Assembly (NCBI RefSeq): GCF_003339525.1
Contig: NZ_CP031124.1
Span: 2,356,001-2,420,000 of the forward strand
Direction: 5' to 3'
Length of the DNA: 64,000 bases
From: Ephemeroptericola cinctiostellae
GTDB lineage: Bacteria; Pseudomonadota; Gammaproteobacteria; Burkholderiales; Burkholderiaceae
In this document: in pieces, positions 33,119 to 41,325 of the stretch
Numbering within the stretch: the first letter of the stretch is position 1
Layout of the letters: the number at the start of each line of letters is the position of its first letter
Notes under the pieces: generated by a model
Database searches by the model: none
Told to the model about the DNA's origin: nothing
What the model saw: the letters and a program-made list of their open reading frames with translations, nothing else
Made by a program: the position numbers and the translations under genes

Positions 33119-34255
33119 TCACAAGCCAGCCTCTTTGAGAAATTGTGTCAACAAGTCGACCCGCCGTTGGGCATAGGCTTGCTCAATGGCATTCAACAAT
33201 TGATTACCCTTGAGCACCGTTTTAAAATTTAAGGCCTCTGGACTGTCCAAATCGCCCATCAATTGAACCAATGTGCCATCACTGCCCAAATAACCAGACA
33301 GTTGTGCAAGCCGTTCTTTTTCTGCATTTCTCAACTTAACCGCACTTGCAATCATATTGGCCAGCTCCTTTGGCATGCCATTGACCTGATTGCCCTTCCA
33401 TTTCATATAACTGTCGCGCGATGCATCCAGCAATCGATTGCTGACCACAGCACCGAGGTTATAACGTGCATTGACTGAGAAATAAGGATCCACTTGATTG
33501 CTGTCACTGTTATTACTGGTATTGTTTGTGTTGCTGAGGGTTTTTTTAAGCCCCGCTTGCACTTCCAACCCCCAATTGCCTTGCTTTTCCAACTGAGTTA
33601 AATTGGCTTGACGCCCCGCTTCTGCTTGCCACATGTTCTTTAACAGGTCATTGAGGGAAACCCCTTTGCGCCACTGACTGGTTCGACGCACTGCGGCCAA
33701 CTCACGCTTGGTTTGCTGCGCCATCGTTTCCACTTTTCGCACCAAGGTTTGTGCATTGTACAAATCGATCACTGTTGCATTCTGAGTCCGCACCTGTTGT
33801 TTCAGCTTATCCATGATCGGCTGCATCTGATTGCTCGCTTGATCAAACAAGCCCAACTTGTACGTCAATGCTTGCTCGTCGAGGCCTGCAAGTGCATACT
33901 GGACAACGTTTTGCATTTGTAGACTCAAGCGATACACCTCGCATTCGTTGTCCGCCAGACGACGCACATAACGGCTTTTATTTAAATCAACCAAATCTTT
34001 TGATAAACTGACCACCATTTTGGTCTGGCTTTTTTTATTTTCAGTGCTGTTGTTGTCCACTCGAATGTTCAAATCGGGTGAACGCAAGGTGATGATTTGA
34101 GCCTTGGCTTTTTGCATGATGTATGTGCAATACGCTTGTGCATCAACCGCCTCATCGGCCGCATCAGCCCCTTGCGCCCATGCATGAGGTGCATGAAACA
34201 CCCCCACCAATGCCAATACCACTCCAAAGGTCAGGCCAAATGATTTCTTTTTCAT
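33119..34255 (-). CDS. Exported TolC-like coiled-coil protein of the polysaccharide locus
   Basis: This 378-residue protein has a signal peptide (FGLTFGVVLALVGVFHAPHAWAQ), long helical stretches and two short amphipathic strand pairs (NWGLEVQAGLKKTL and DPYFSVNARYNLGAV) placed between helices, as in outer-membrane efflux proteins of the TolC class. It directly follows the HlyD-like gene (AAGGAG site), so both probably form the export path of the polymer. It may be a shortened OEP; only remote family recognition. Confidence 0.55.
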   Translation of the reverse strand: MKKKSFGLTFGVVLALVGVFHAPHAWAQGADAADEAVDAQAYCTYIMQKAKAQIITLRSPDLNIRVDNNSTENKKSQTKMVVSLSKDLVDLNKSRYVRRLADNECEVYRLSLQMQNVVQYALAGLDEQALTYKLGLFDQASNQMQPIMDKLKQQVRTQNATVIDLYNAQTLVRKVETMAQQTKRELAAVRRTSQWRKGVSLNDLLKNMWQAEAGRQANLTQLEKQGNWGLEVQAGLKKTLSNTNNTSNNSDSNQVDPYFSVNARYNLGAVVSNRLLDASRDSYMKWKGNQVNGMPKELANMIASAVKLRNAEKERLAQLSGYLGSDGTLVQLMGDLDSPEALNFKTVLKGNQLLNAIEQAYAQRRVDLLTQFLKEAGL

Positions 34256-34264
34256 GCCTGCTCC

Positions 34265-35311
34265 TTAAAACAACAATGGGCGGTGATCGATGAAAGCGAT
34301 GTCCTTTTGAGCATCTTTTTCTTCCTCAAAATTGACCCCCACAAACCGCCCCTTGAGATCGGTTTTAAACATCGGGTGGCGCGCATACTCTTCCGCCTCA
34401 TAGACCCTGGTGATTTGACCCGATTGGGCGCAGAAAATCATTTTTAAGTAACAGGTGTAAATCGGTGCCCCTTCATGCACACCCCCCATGTTTTCATAGG
34501 GCACAAAAATCACATTGGTTGGGTGACGGATCGCCAAAAGGTATGGACTGTCCTTTAGGCCTTCCAACGTCTTATCACTGCTGGCGATGTTCTTTTCCAA
34601 ATCCGCATTGCTTGCCTTCAACTTCAAAATGTCATTTTTCAATTGAACAAGCTTGATGTTCAACTCGGCCCCTTGACTGACCGATACAATCGCAGCCAAA
34701 TTGCTGTCACCGCCACTTAAGGTGTTGGCGGCACTTGCCATTTCACCTGTTTGACTTTTCAACTGCTGAATTTGCGCTTTGTCATTGATCATCGTTGAAC
34801 TGAGTGCATACAAAGACAAACGTTGACTGGCCGCTTGTTGCTTGGTGATTAACCCCAATCGAAGCTCTCGGTCGATGCTTTTCAAGCTGGCCTGAGCCGC
34901 ATCGAGATTGCCTTTATTGCTCAAAAAGGCATGTTGTTTTTCATTCACCACTGCGGCCATGTCTTTGCCCGCATGTGCATAGCGCTGCGCTTGAGCATTC
35001 ATACTCTGTGATAAGCGTTCATTCAAACCTATCGTGCTTTCCAAGAGGGCTTGTTTGCTTTTGAGCTCTTCCGCATTGGTCATCAACTCAATTTTTTGCT
35101 TGCTTAAGTTTTGCTCAAAAGAGGACACTTGAGACAAATGGCCAATCACTTTGTCTTGGGTCGGCGACAACACCAGAGGGATCGACCAATTCGAGTTGCT
35201 GCTGAAGAACAACACCGACAAGGCGTACCATAATATGGCGCAAACCAAACCAGCCAAAAAGATAAAGCCAATGATGCGATAGAGGTGCAAATAAATATTT
35301 TGTAATTTCAT
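34265..35311 (-). CDS. HlyD/Alg44-like membrane fusion protein
   Basis: This 348-residue protein has one N-terminal transmembrane helix (IIGFIFLAGLVCAILWYALSVLFF), a long periplasmic coiled-coil hairpin (about 55-245), and a C-terminal beta domain (PYLLAIRHPTNVIFVPYENMGGVHEGAPIYTCYLKMIFCAQSGQITRVY). This is membrane fusion (adaptor) protein architecture. It resembles the periplasmic part of Alg44, but no PilZ domain is present. It is encoded between the GT2 synthase and the TolC-like protein. Confidence 0.65.
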   Translation of the reverse strand: MKLQNIYLHLYRIIGFIFLAGLVCAILWYALSVLFFSSNSNWSIPLVLSPTQDKVIGHLSQVSSFEQNLSKQKIELMTNAEELKSKQALLESTIGLNERLSQSMNAQAQRYAHAGKDMAAVVNEKQHAFLSNKGNLDAAQASLKSIDRELRLGLITKQQAASQRLSLYALSSTMINDKAQIQQLKSQTGEMASAANTLSGGDSNLAAIVSVSQGAELNIKLVQLKNDILKLKASNADLEKNIASSDKTLEGLKDSPYLLAIRHPTNVIFVPYENMGGVHEGAPIYTCYLKMIFCAQSGQITRVYEAEEYARHPMFKTDLKGRFVGVNFEEEKDAQKDIAFIDHRPLLF

Positions 35312-35358
35312 ATGGGTTCCGAAAACATGATCAGGCGGTGGTCACAAAGACCGCACTG

Positions 35359-35394
35359 ACATCAACAGCCATGGTTCGCCATGACTGTTGATGT
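35359..35394. other. Long intercistronic hairpin in the polysaccharide operon
   Basis: A 10-bp outer stem (ACATCAACAG/CTGTTGATGT), a mismatch, and a 5-bp inner stem (CATGG/CCATG) enclose a 4-base loop. It lies in the 168-bp gap between the synthase and membrane fusion genes. No T-run follows on the operon strand, so mRNA processing or partial attenuation is more likely than full termination. Confidence 0.6.
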
Positions 35395-35479
35395 TTTAAA
35401 ATGGAAAAAGAGAATAAATTTGAGGCTGATGAAACACGGAAAAAGGAATGGTACTTTTTCCGCATTTATCTAAGCTTGT

Positions 35480-36712
35480 CTAAGTTTGTGCCCCATTGGC
35501 TCGCGTCACCCAGCCACCATCATCCAATGTGGATGAGGCAAACAATGTGATAAACAGCCCACTGAAAGGAAACCACAAACTGGACAGCATCAAACTGAGC
35601 GTCAGTTTTGCAGTGCCTTTAATGGCATCCGTGGTCAAATGTCGGCTGGTAAAGTAGTTGAAACCAATCGCAATGACGGGTGCGAGGAACATGTGCAAAA
35701 AAATCATTTTGCCCATGACTTCCATCAAATTACCTGACATCCACGAAGTGATGATCAACAAATTCCAGCTCAACATCACCGTGATGGGCATCAAGCTAAA
35801 AATGGCCGACAACACCGAATTGTTGCGCAACATGATCGGCAGCTTCACCAAGGCATCCAGCCATTGGCCAACCGCAGAACGCCGCCAGCGCAGCTGTTGC
35901 TTGGCATATTGGGAAAAATGTGTGGGCACCGTCGTCCAGCACATCGAATCGCAATTGACATAGGTGTCATAACCTTGACGCAACAACATTTGAGTCAAGG
36001 CGCGGTCCTCACCATTGGTCACTTTCACACCCAAGAAAGAACGCTTCTCAATCTGGTCACGCACCTCATCAAAACATTCTCTTCGAATGGCCACCAAAGG
36101 GCCGCTCAAACATTGAATTTTACGAAAGACGTTTTCAGATGACTTGATGATCAAAAAAGACATCGCGTAAAACACTGCCTGACAACGGGTCAACCATGTT
36201 TCATCCGCATTCGACACGCCCACACGACCACCCACCGCAGCGATTTTTTCCTCAGTAAAGCACGCCATGAGCTCACGAATCGCATTCGGATCAAAAATAC
36301 AGTCTGAATCCACGCCAACGATGATGTCGCCCGTCGAAATGTCCACGGCATCCAGCACGGTATGCGCTTTACCTTGATTTTTCGCATTCAAGCGGGCAAC
36401 CACATTTGGAAAATCATGTGCGGCCTTTTGAATCCATTCAAAACTGTCGTCTTTTGAACAATCATCAAAAGCCAAAATTTCCAATTTTTCAACAGGATAA
36501 TTCGACTCACGCATGCTTTTGATGGTGCGGTAGACCACTTCACTCTCGTTAAAACACGACAAAATCACACTGACTTTGGGTTGGTACGTGTAATCGCGTT
36601 TGACATCAAAACGCTTGAAATATAAATTAATAATAAAACCCGATGTGTACATGAATACGGCGTAGCACGCCACCATCAGGGCAAAAATAAAAATGAGTTT
36701 TTCGATGATCAT
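35480..36712 (-). CDS. Processive family 2 glycosyltransferase (polysaccharide synthase)
   Basis: This 410-residue membrane enzyme has an N-terminal TM helix, then a GT-A domain with the processive-synthase motifs: VILSCFNE, AFDDCSKDD, VDSDC (metal-binding DxD), TNGEDRAL and QQLRWRRS (the QxxRW motif), followed by about four C-terminal TM helices forming the export channel. This is the hyaluronan/chitin/NodC/Alg8 class. It lies just downstream of the nucleotide-sugar dehydrogenase that should make its uronic acid donor. Confidence 0.88.
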   Translation of the reverse strand: MIIEKLIFIFALMVACYAVFMYTSGFIINLYFKRFDVKRDYTYQPKVSVILSCFNESEVVYRTIKSMRESNYPVEKLEILAFDDCSKDDSFEWIQKAAHDFPNVVARLNAKNQGKAHTVLDAVDISTGDIIVGVDSDCIFDPNAIRELMACFTEEKIAAVGGRVGVSNADETWLTRCQAVFYAMSFLIIKSSENVFRKIQCLSGPLVAIRRECFDEVRDQIEKRSFLGVKVTNGEDRALTQMLLRQGYDTYVNCDSMCWTTVPTHFSQYAKQQLRWRRSAVGQWLDALVKLPIMLRNNSVLSAIFSLMPITVMLSWNLLIITSWMSGNLMEVMGKMIFLHMFLAPVIAIGFNYFTSRHLTTDAIKGTAKLTLSLMLSSLWFPFSGLFITLFASSTLDDGGWVTRANGAQT

Positions 36713-36715
36713 GAT

Positions 36716-37999
36716 TTATGGGCGCCATAGGTTGATGTGTGCGGGTTTTTGCTCAGGAGGCAAAAACGCTTTGATGTCCATGACCAAGCCTTTGCCAGGC
36801 TTGAGATAGCCCGACGTCATCGCCCATGAACCCAACACGTACTCATCGTGCGCCACAGCCAAAATCACACAATCGTACGTGCCATTCTCAAGGTGCTTGG
36901 ATAACTTCACATTGTATTCAAGCGCTGTCTCTTCCTCATCGGCGTATGGATCAGCCAAATCCACGTTGATTTGATACTCTTCAAGCAATTTGATCAAATC
37001 AAACACTTTGGAATTGCGCACATCAGGCACATTTTCTTTGAACGTCACCCCCAATACCAACACGCGTGAATCTGAATTCAGTAAATTGCTACTGACCATG
37101 CTGTGTATTGTTTGTTGGGCAATAAAACGCGGCATGCTGTTGTTGATTTGACGTGACATCAAAATCAAGTTTGACTTATAGCCATGAATTTCTGCCTTAT
37201 GCGACAGGTAATAGGGATCCACACCGATGCAATGCCCACCCACCAAACCAGGAGAAAACTTCAAGAAATTGTATTTTGAACCCGCAGCCTTCAGCACCTC
37301 ATGGGTGTCAATGCCAATGCGATTGAACAATTCTGATAATTCATTCATCAAGGCAATGTTCACATCCCGCTGGGTGTTTTCAATCACCTTGGCCGCCTCA
37401 GCCACCTTGATTGTCGGGGCACGATAGATGCCTGCATCGACAATTTTTGCATACACATCGGCAATGATGTCAAGCGACTCAGCGGTATCGCCTGAAACAA
37501 TTTTCATCACCGTTGCCAAGGTATTGACCCGATCACCTGGATTGATGCGCTCGGGTGAATACCCCACATTGAAGTCAACCAAATGCTTTAAGCCCGTAGA
37601 AAATGCCTCTAGAATGGGCACACACGTTTCCTCTGTCACGCCAGGATAAACCGTCGACTCATACACCACGATGTCACCTTTTTTTAAAACCGATGCCACC
37701 GATTCCGACGCCTTAATCACAGGCCCCAAATCAGGTACATTTGCGTGATCGGTTGGGGTTGGAACCGTCACAATGTAGAAATTACAAGAAGCAATCTCAC
37801 TGAGCAGGTGCGTGATTTTCAAATCACTGCTGGCAAGCGCTGCACTGCCCACCTCATTGGTAAAATCAATCCCATTTTGTAAACTTTTCACGCGATTTGA
37901 ATTGATATCAAAGCCCGTAACATCAAAGTGCTCCGCCAAATGTACAGCCAACGGCAACCCAACATAACCCAAACCCACCACACCAATTTTAACTTCCAT
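36716..37999 (-). CDS. UDP-sugar 6-dehydrogenase (TviB/WbpO-like)
   Basis: This 427-residue protein has an NAD-binding Rossmann motif GVVGLGYVGLPLA, ESTVYPGVTEETCVPILE, GYSPERINPGD and the catalytic Cys257 in GLVGGHCIGVDPYYL. The YSPERINPGD and GHCIGVDP forms are typical of UDP-N-acetylhexosamine dehydrogenases (TviB/WbpO), so the product may be an N-acetyl-uronic acid donor; this is inference. I start at 37,999, where GGGAGG lies upstream, not at 38,062. First gene of the polysaccharide operon. Confidence 0.88.
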   Translation of the reverse strand: MEVKIGVVGLGYVGLPLAVHLAEHFDVTGFDINSNRVKSLQNGIDFTNEVGSAALASSDLKITHLLSEIASCNFYIVTVPTPTDHANVPDLGPVIKASESVASVLKKGDIVVYESTVYPGVTEETCVPILEAFSTGLKHLVDFNVGYSPERINPGDRVNTLATVMKIVSGDTAESLDIIADVYAKIVDAGIYRAPTIKVAEAAKVIENTQRDVNIALMNELSELFNRIGIDTHEVLKAAGSKYNFLKFSPGLVGGHCIGVDPYYLSHKAEIHGYKSNLILMSRQINNSMPRFIAQQTIHSMVSSNLLNSDSRVLVLGVTFKENVPDVRNSKVFDLIKLLEEYQINVDLADPYADEEETALEYNVKLSKHLENGTYDCVILAVAHDEYVLGSWAMTSGYLKPGKGLVMDIKAFLPPEQKPAHINLWRP

Positions 38000-38470
38000 C
38001 ACAACCTCCCTAGAAAACAACAACCAAAGCAAGATTGCCCAGCACAGCAGCAACCGCGACAATGACCACTTAATTTCCTAATTATTTATTTTTTAGATTT
38101 AAGACAACATGTTTAACACATCCAACACTGACAATCGCTCATCAGCAGTATATATTGTAAGGTATAAACATTGAACTGTAAATCCAGATGATGGTTTTTA
38201 ATTGAAAGCAGTAAATTCTAAATCAAAAACACATTAAAACGACCTATATATCCACCATCATTTTAAATAAAATTCATTGAATTAAAGCATTTTAACGACA
38301 ATTGACTCATTTTAAACATTTGAAATTCACAAAAAGCATTAAGTCAAAAAATTTAAATTAATAAATTTAAAATTAAACTTAAGATTAAAATAGATAAATA
38401 AAAAATAGATCTTCTGACACACATCGAAACATAAAGAAAAGCCATTTTTTAACAACTGCTTCTTTAAGCA
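38000..38470. other. AT-rich control region upstream of the polysaccharide operon
   Basis: This gap between the dehydrogenase and the phaB terminator is very AT-rich, with a run of AAATTTAAA-like repeats around 38,345-38,400. It must hold the leftward promoter of the polysaccharide operon. No gene or confident promoter element could be picked out. Confidence 0.4.
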
Positions 38471-38503
38471 CAAAAAAAACCCATCGAAACGATGGGTTTT
38501 TTT
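38471..38503 (-). terminator. Intrinsic terminator of the pha operon
   Basis: A CCCATCG/CGATGGG stem with a short loop, flanked by A- and T-runs, lies 18 bases past the phaB stop. Confidence 0.9.
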
Positions 38504-38520
38504 AACAACAGATGGAGAGA

Positions 38521-39258
38521 TCACCCCATGTGTAAACCGCCATTCACAGAGAAATCTGCACCTGTGCTGTAACCACCCTCATCGGATGCCAACCAAGCAA
38601 TCATTGAAGCGATTTCAGAAGGCAGACCCAAACGTTTGACGGGTACAGTCGCAATGATTTTTTCCAAGACATCCTCACGAATGGCCGTGACCATTTCAGT
38701 CGCCACATAGCCTGGTGATACAGTATTCACCGTCACACCTTTGGCGGCTACTTCTTGCGCCAAAGCCATCGTGAAACCATGCAAACCTGCTTTTGCAGTC
38801 GAGTAGTTGGTTTGACCAAACTGACCTTTTTGACCATTCACCGATGAAATATTAATGACACGACCAAAGCCTTGCTCAACCATGCCATCAATCACTTGTT
38901 TCGTGACATTGAACATCGAGTACAAATTGGTTTTAATCACTTCATCCCATGCTTTGAAATCCATTTTTCGAAATTGGCCATCGCGTGTGATGCCTGCATT
39001 GTTCACAAGCACGCTGATGGTGCCATGCTCTGCTTTGACTTTATCAAAGGCTTCAACAGTCGACTCCCAATCACCCACATTGCCCGCAGATGCATAAAAT
39101 GTGTAACCAAGCGCAGCTTGCTCATCCAACCATTTTTGCGCATCGCGCGTTGGGCCACAGCCCGCGATGACTTTAAAACCATCTTTGTGCAAACGTTGGC
39201 AAATTGCCGTTCCAATGCCACCCATACCGCCTGTAACGTAAGCTACTTTTTGAGTCAT
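38521..39258 (-). CDS. phaB: Acetoacetyl-CoA reductase
   Basis: This 245-residue short-chain dehydrogenase reduces acetoacetyl-CoA to (R)-3-hydroxybutyryl-CoA with NADPH. Visible motifs are the cofactor site VTGGMGGIGTAI, NNAGITRD, the catalytic Ser/Tyr/Lys (ISSVNGQKGQFGQTNYSTAKAG) and the end FSVNGGLHMG seen in PhaB proteins. AGGAG precedes the ATG. Last gene of the pha operon. Confidence 0.96.
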   Translation of the reverse strand: MTQKVAYVTGGMGGIGTAICQRLHKDGFKVIAGCGPTRDAQKWLDEQAALGYTFYASAGNVGDWESTVEAFDKVKAEHGTISVLVNNAGITRDGQFRKMDFKAWDEVIKTNLYSMFNVTKQVIDGMVEQGFGRVINISSVNGQKGQFGQTNYSTAKAGLHGFTMALAQEVAAKGVTVNTVSPGYVATEMVTAIREDVLEKIIATVPVKRLGLPSEIASMIAWLASDEGGYSTGADFSVNGGLHMG

Positions 39259-39375
39259 ATTGATCTCCTGTTATGTTATAAATTATTTAACGATGAGCGG
39301 ACTGAACCGCTTCGTCTGGGTAAAAAACCTTCGTTAAGTTAAACCACTTGGAGACAATTTCTTGCCCCCATGGCT

Positions 39376-39675
39376 TTACTTGATTAATGCGTTAATGCCA
39401 ACACGGGTCAATGCATACTCTGAAAACACATTAAGTTGCAGTAAACCTTCATCTTTCAGTGCATCGAACGCAGCATCGGTTAAGTCTTCATTCACCTCAT
39501 CCCAAAGATAAGAAGTGATGAATTTTTGCATGATGATGCGTTCAATCGACACCGTCACGATCTGATCTGAATCATAGGCCGACATGTTGCACGATGCGAT
39601 CATGCTTTTCAATACGGCTTTGGCCTTGTCCAAATTTGAATCATTCAAATCATTAGTGCTTAACTCTACACCCAT
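39376..39675 (-). CDS. Unknown 99-residue protein between phaA and phaB
   Basis: This is an acidic, mostly helical protein (MGVELSTNDLNDSNLDKAKAVLKSMIASCNMSAYDSDQ...). Its ATG is one base after the phaA stop, so translation is probably coupled. A small PHA-related factor (regulator or granule protein) is possible, but I recognise no family and see no phasin signature. Confidence 0.6.
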   Translation of the reverse strand: MGVELSTNDLNDSNLDKAKAVLKSMIASCNMSAYDSDQIVTVSIERIIMQKFITSYLWDEVNEDLTDAAFDALKDEGLLQLNVFSEYALTRVGINALIK

Positions 39676-39676
39676 G

Positions 39677-40855
39677 TTATCGCTCTACTGCCAATGCCAC
39701 ACCCATGCCACCACCGATGCACAATGAGGTCAAACCTTTTTTCGCATCGCGTTTCACCATTTCGTGCAACAAACTCACGAGCACACGGCAACCCGATGCA
39801 CCAATGGGGTGACCCAAAGCAATCGCCCCACCATTGACATTGATTTTAGAGGTATCCCAACCCATTTCTTGATTCACCGCACATGCTTGTGCAGCAAACG
39901 CTTCATTGATTTCCATCAAGTCCAAATCAGCAGCAGACCAACCTGCTTTTTCTAAAGCACGACGTGATGCACTGACAGGACCCATGCCCATGATGGTGGG
40001 GTCAATGCCTGTGCTGGCAAAAGCTTTAATGGTCGCCAAAGGGGTCAAGCCCAATTCAGCTGCCTTTTCAGCACTCATGACCATCACCGCCGCTGCGCCG
40101 TCATTGATGCCTGAAGCATTGCCAGCGGTCACAGAGCCAGCCTTGTCAAATGCAGGGCGCAAACCGGCCAAACCTTCGGCACTTGATTTACGATTTGGGA
40201 ACTCATCGGTGTCAAACACAACAGGATCACCTTTGCGTTGCGGAATGACCACGGGTGCGATTTCGTCCTTGAATTTACCTGCATCAATCGCAGCAATGGC
40301 TTTTTGCTGTGAAGCCAAGGCAAAAGCATCTTGCGCATCACGACTGATGTTGAATTCTTTAGCGACATTTTCAGCCGTGATGCCCATGTGGTAGTTGTTA
40401 TACGCATCCCACAGGCCATCGTTGATCATGGTATCGACCAATTGGGTGTTGCCCATGCGGAAACCATCGCGTGAATTGGGTAAAACATGAGGAGACGCAC
40501 TCATGTTTTCTTGACCACCCGCAATCACGATTTCAGCATCACCGCAAGCAACGGCTTGAGCTGCCAACATCACTGCTTTCAAACCTGAGCCACACACTTT
40601 GTTGATGGTCATGGCGGCCACATGATTAGGTAAACCCGCTTTGATGACCGATTGGCGCGCAGGATTTTGACCACTGCCTGCCGTCAGCACTTGACCTAAA
40701 ATCACTTCACTGATCGCATCACCGGAGACACCCGTTTTTTCGAGCAAGGCTTTGATCACAGTTGCACCCAATTCAGGCGCAGACACTTTTGCCAAAGAAC
40801 CACCAAATTTACCCACAGCAGTCCGTACTGCAGCCACGATGACAACATTAGTCAT
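39677..40855 (-). CDS. phaA: Acetyl-CoA acetyltransferase (beta-ketothiolase)
   Basis: This 392-residue thiolase condenses two acetyl-CoA to acetoacetyl-CoA. The active-site Cys lies in [15 protein letters not shown], with later NEAFAAQA and the second Cys in [16 protein letters not shown]. Also seen are [10 protein letters not shown] and the thiolase opening [25 protein letters not shown] upstream. Supplies the PHA precursor. Confidence 0.97.
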   Translation of the reverse strand: MTNVVIVAAVRTAVGKFGGSLAKVSAPELGATVIKALLEKTGVSGDAISEVILGQVLTAGSGQNPARQSVIKAGLPNHVAAMTINKVCGSGLKAVMLAAQAVACGDAEIVIAGGQENMSASPHVLPNSRDGFRMGNTQLVDTMINDGLWDAYNNYHMGITAENVAKEFNISRDAQDAFALASQQKAIAAIDAGKFKDEIAPVVIPQRKGDPVVFDTDEFPNRKSSAEGLAGLRPAFDKAGSVTAGNASGINDGAAAVMVMSAEKAAELGLTPLATIKAFASTGIDPTIMGMGPVSASRRALEKAGWSAADLDLMEINEAFAAQACAVNQEMGWDTSKINVNGGAIALGHPIGASGCRVLVSLLHEMVKRDAKKGLTSLCIGGGMGVALAVER

Positions 40856-40963
40856 TACTATCTCCTTGAGTTTAAAAGTAACATTACTTTTTTATTATAT
40901 AAAATAAATTCTGCCAGTCGCCCGATGAATGACACAGCGCAACTGTTAATACCGCCTGTGTTT

Positions 40964-41311
40964 CTACAACAATTCAATTCCAAAATACTTCATGAGCAAC
41001 GCATACAGTAGAAAAACAACCGCCGTGCCCATGATCCACAACACGAGCGCCATCCAAAAACCAAACCGCTCCAACAACCACGGGAACAATAAAAACATGG
41101 GTAAGGTTGGCAACACATACCAAAAAGTATAAGCCATGTGGTTGCTCAACTTAATCAATGGCTGACGTTCCACATGCAACCAAATCAAAGTCAAAATCGT
41201 AACCAGAGGCAATGAGGCAACCAAAGCCCCCAAGCGATCGCTGCGGCGGGCTATCTCTGAAACCAACACAACAATGCCCGCTGTGAGTAAATATTTAAAA
41301 ATTAGGTACAT
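40964..41311 (-). CDS. DUF3147 family membrane protein
   Basis: This 115-residue protein has three to four transmembrane helices (MYLIFKYLLTAGIVVLVSEIARRSDRLGALVASLPLVTILTLIWLHVE...FWYVLPTLPMFLLFPWLLERFGFWMAL). This follows the DUF3147 pattern. Encoded 14 bases after phaC, in the PHA operon. Function is unknown. Confidence 0.8.
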   Translation of the reverse strand: MYLIFKYLLTAGIVVLVSEIARRSDRLGALVASLPLVTILTLIWLHVERQPLIKLSNHMAYTFWYVLPTLPMFLLFPWLLERFGFWMALVLWIMGTAVVFLLYALLMKYFGIELL

Positions 41312-41325
41312 TTATGCGCTTAGCT

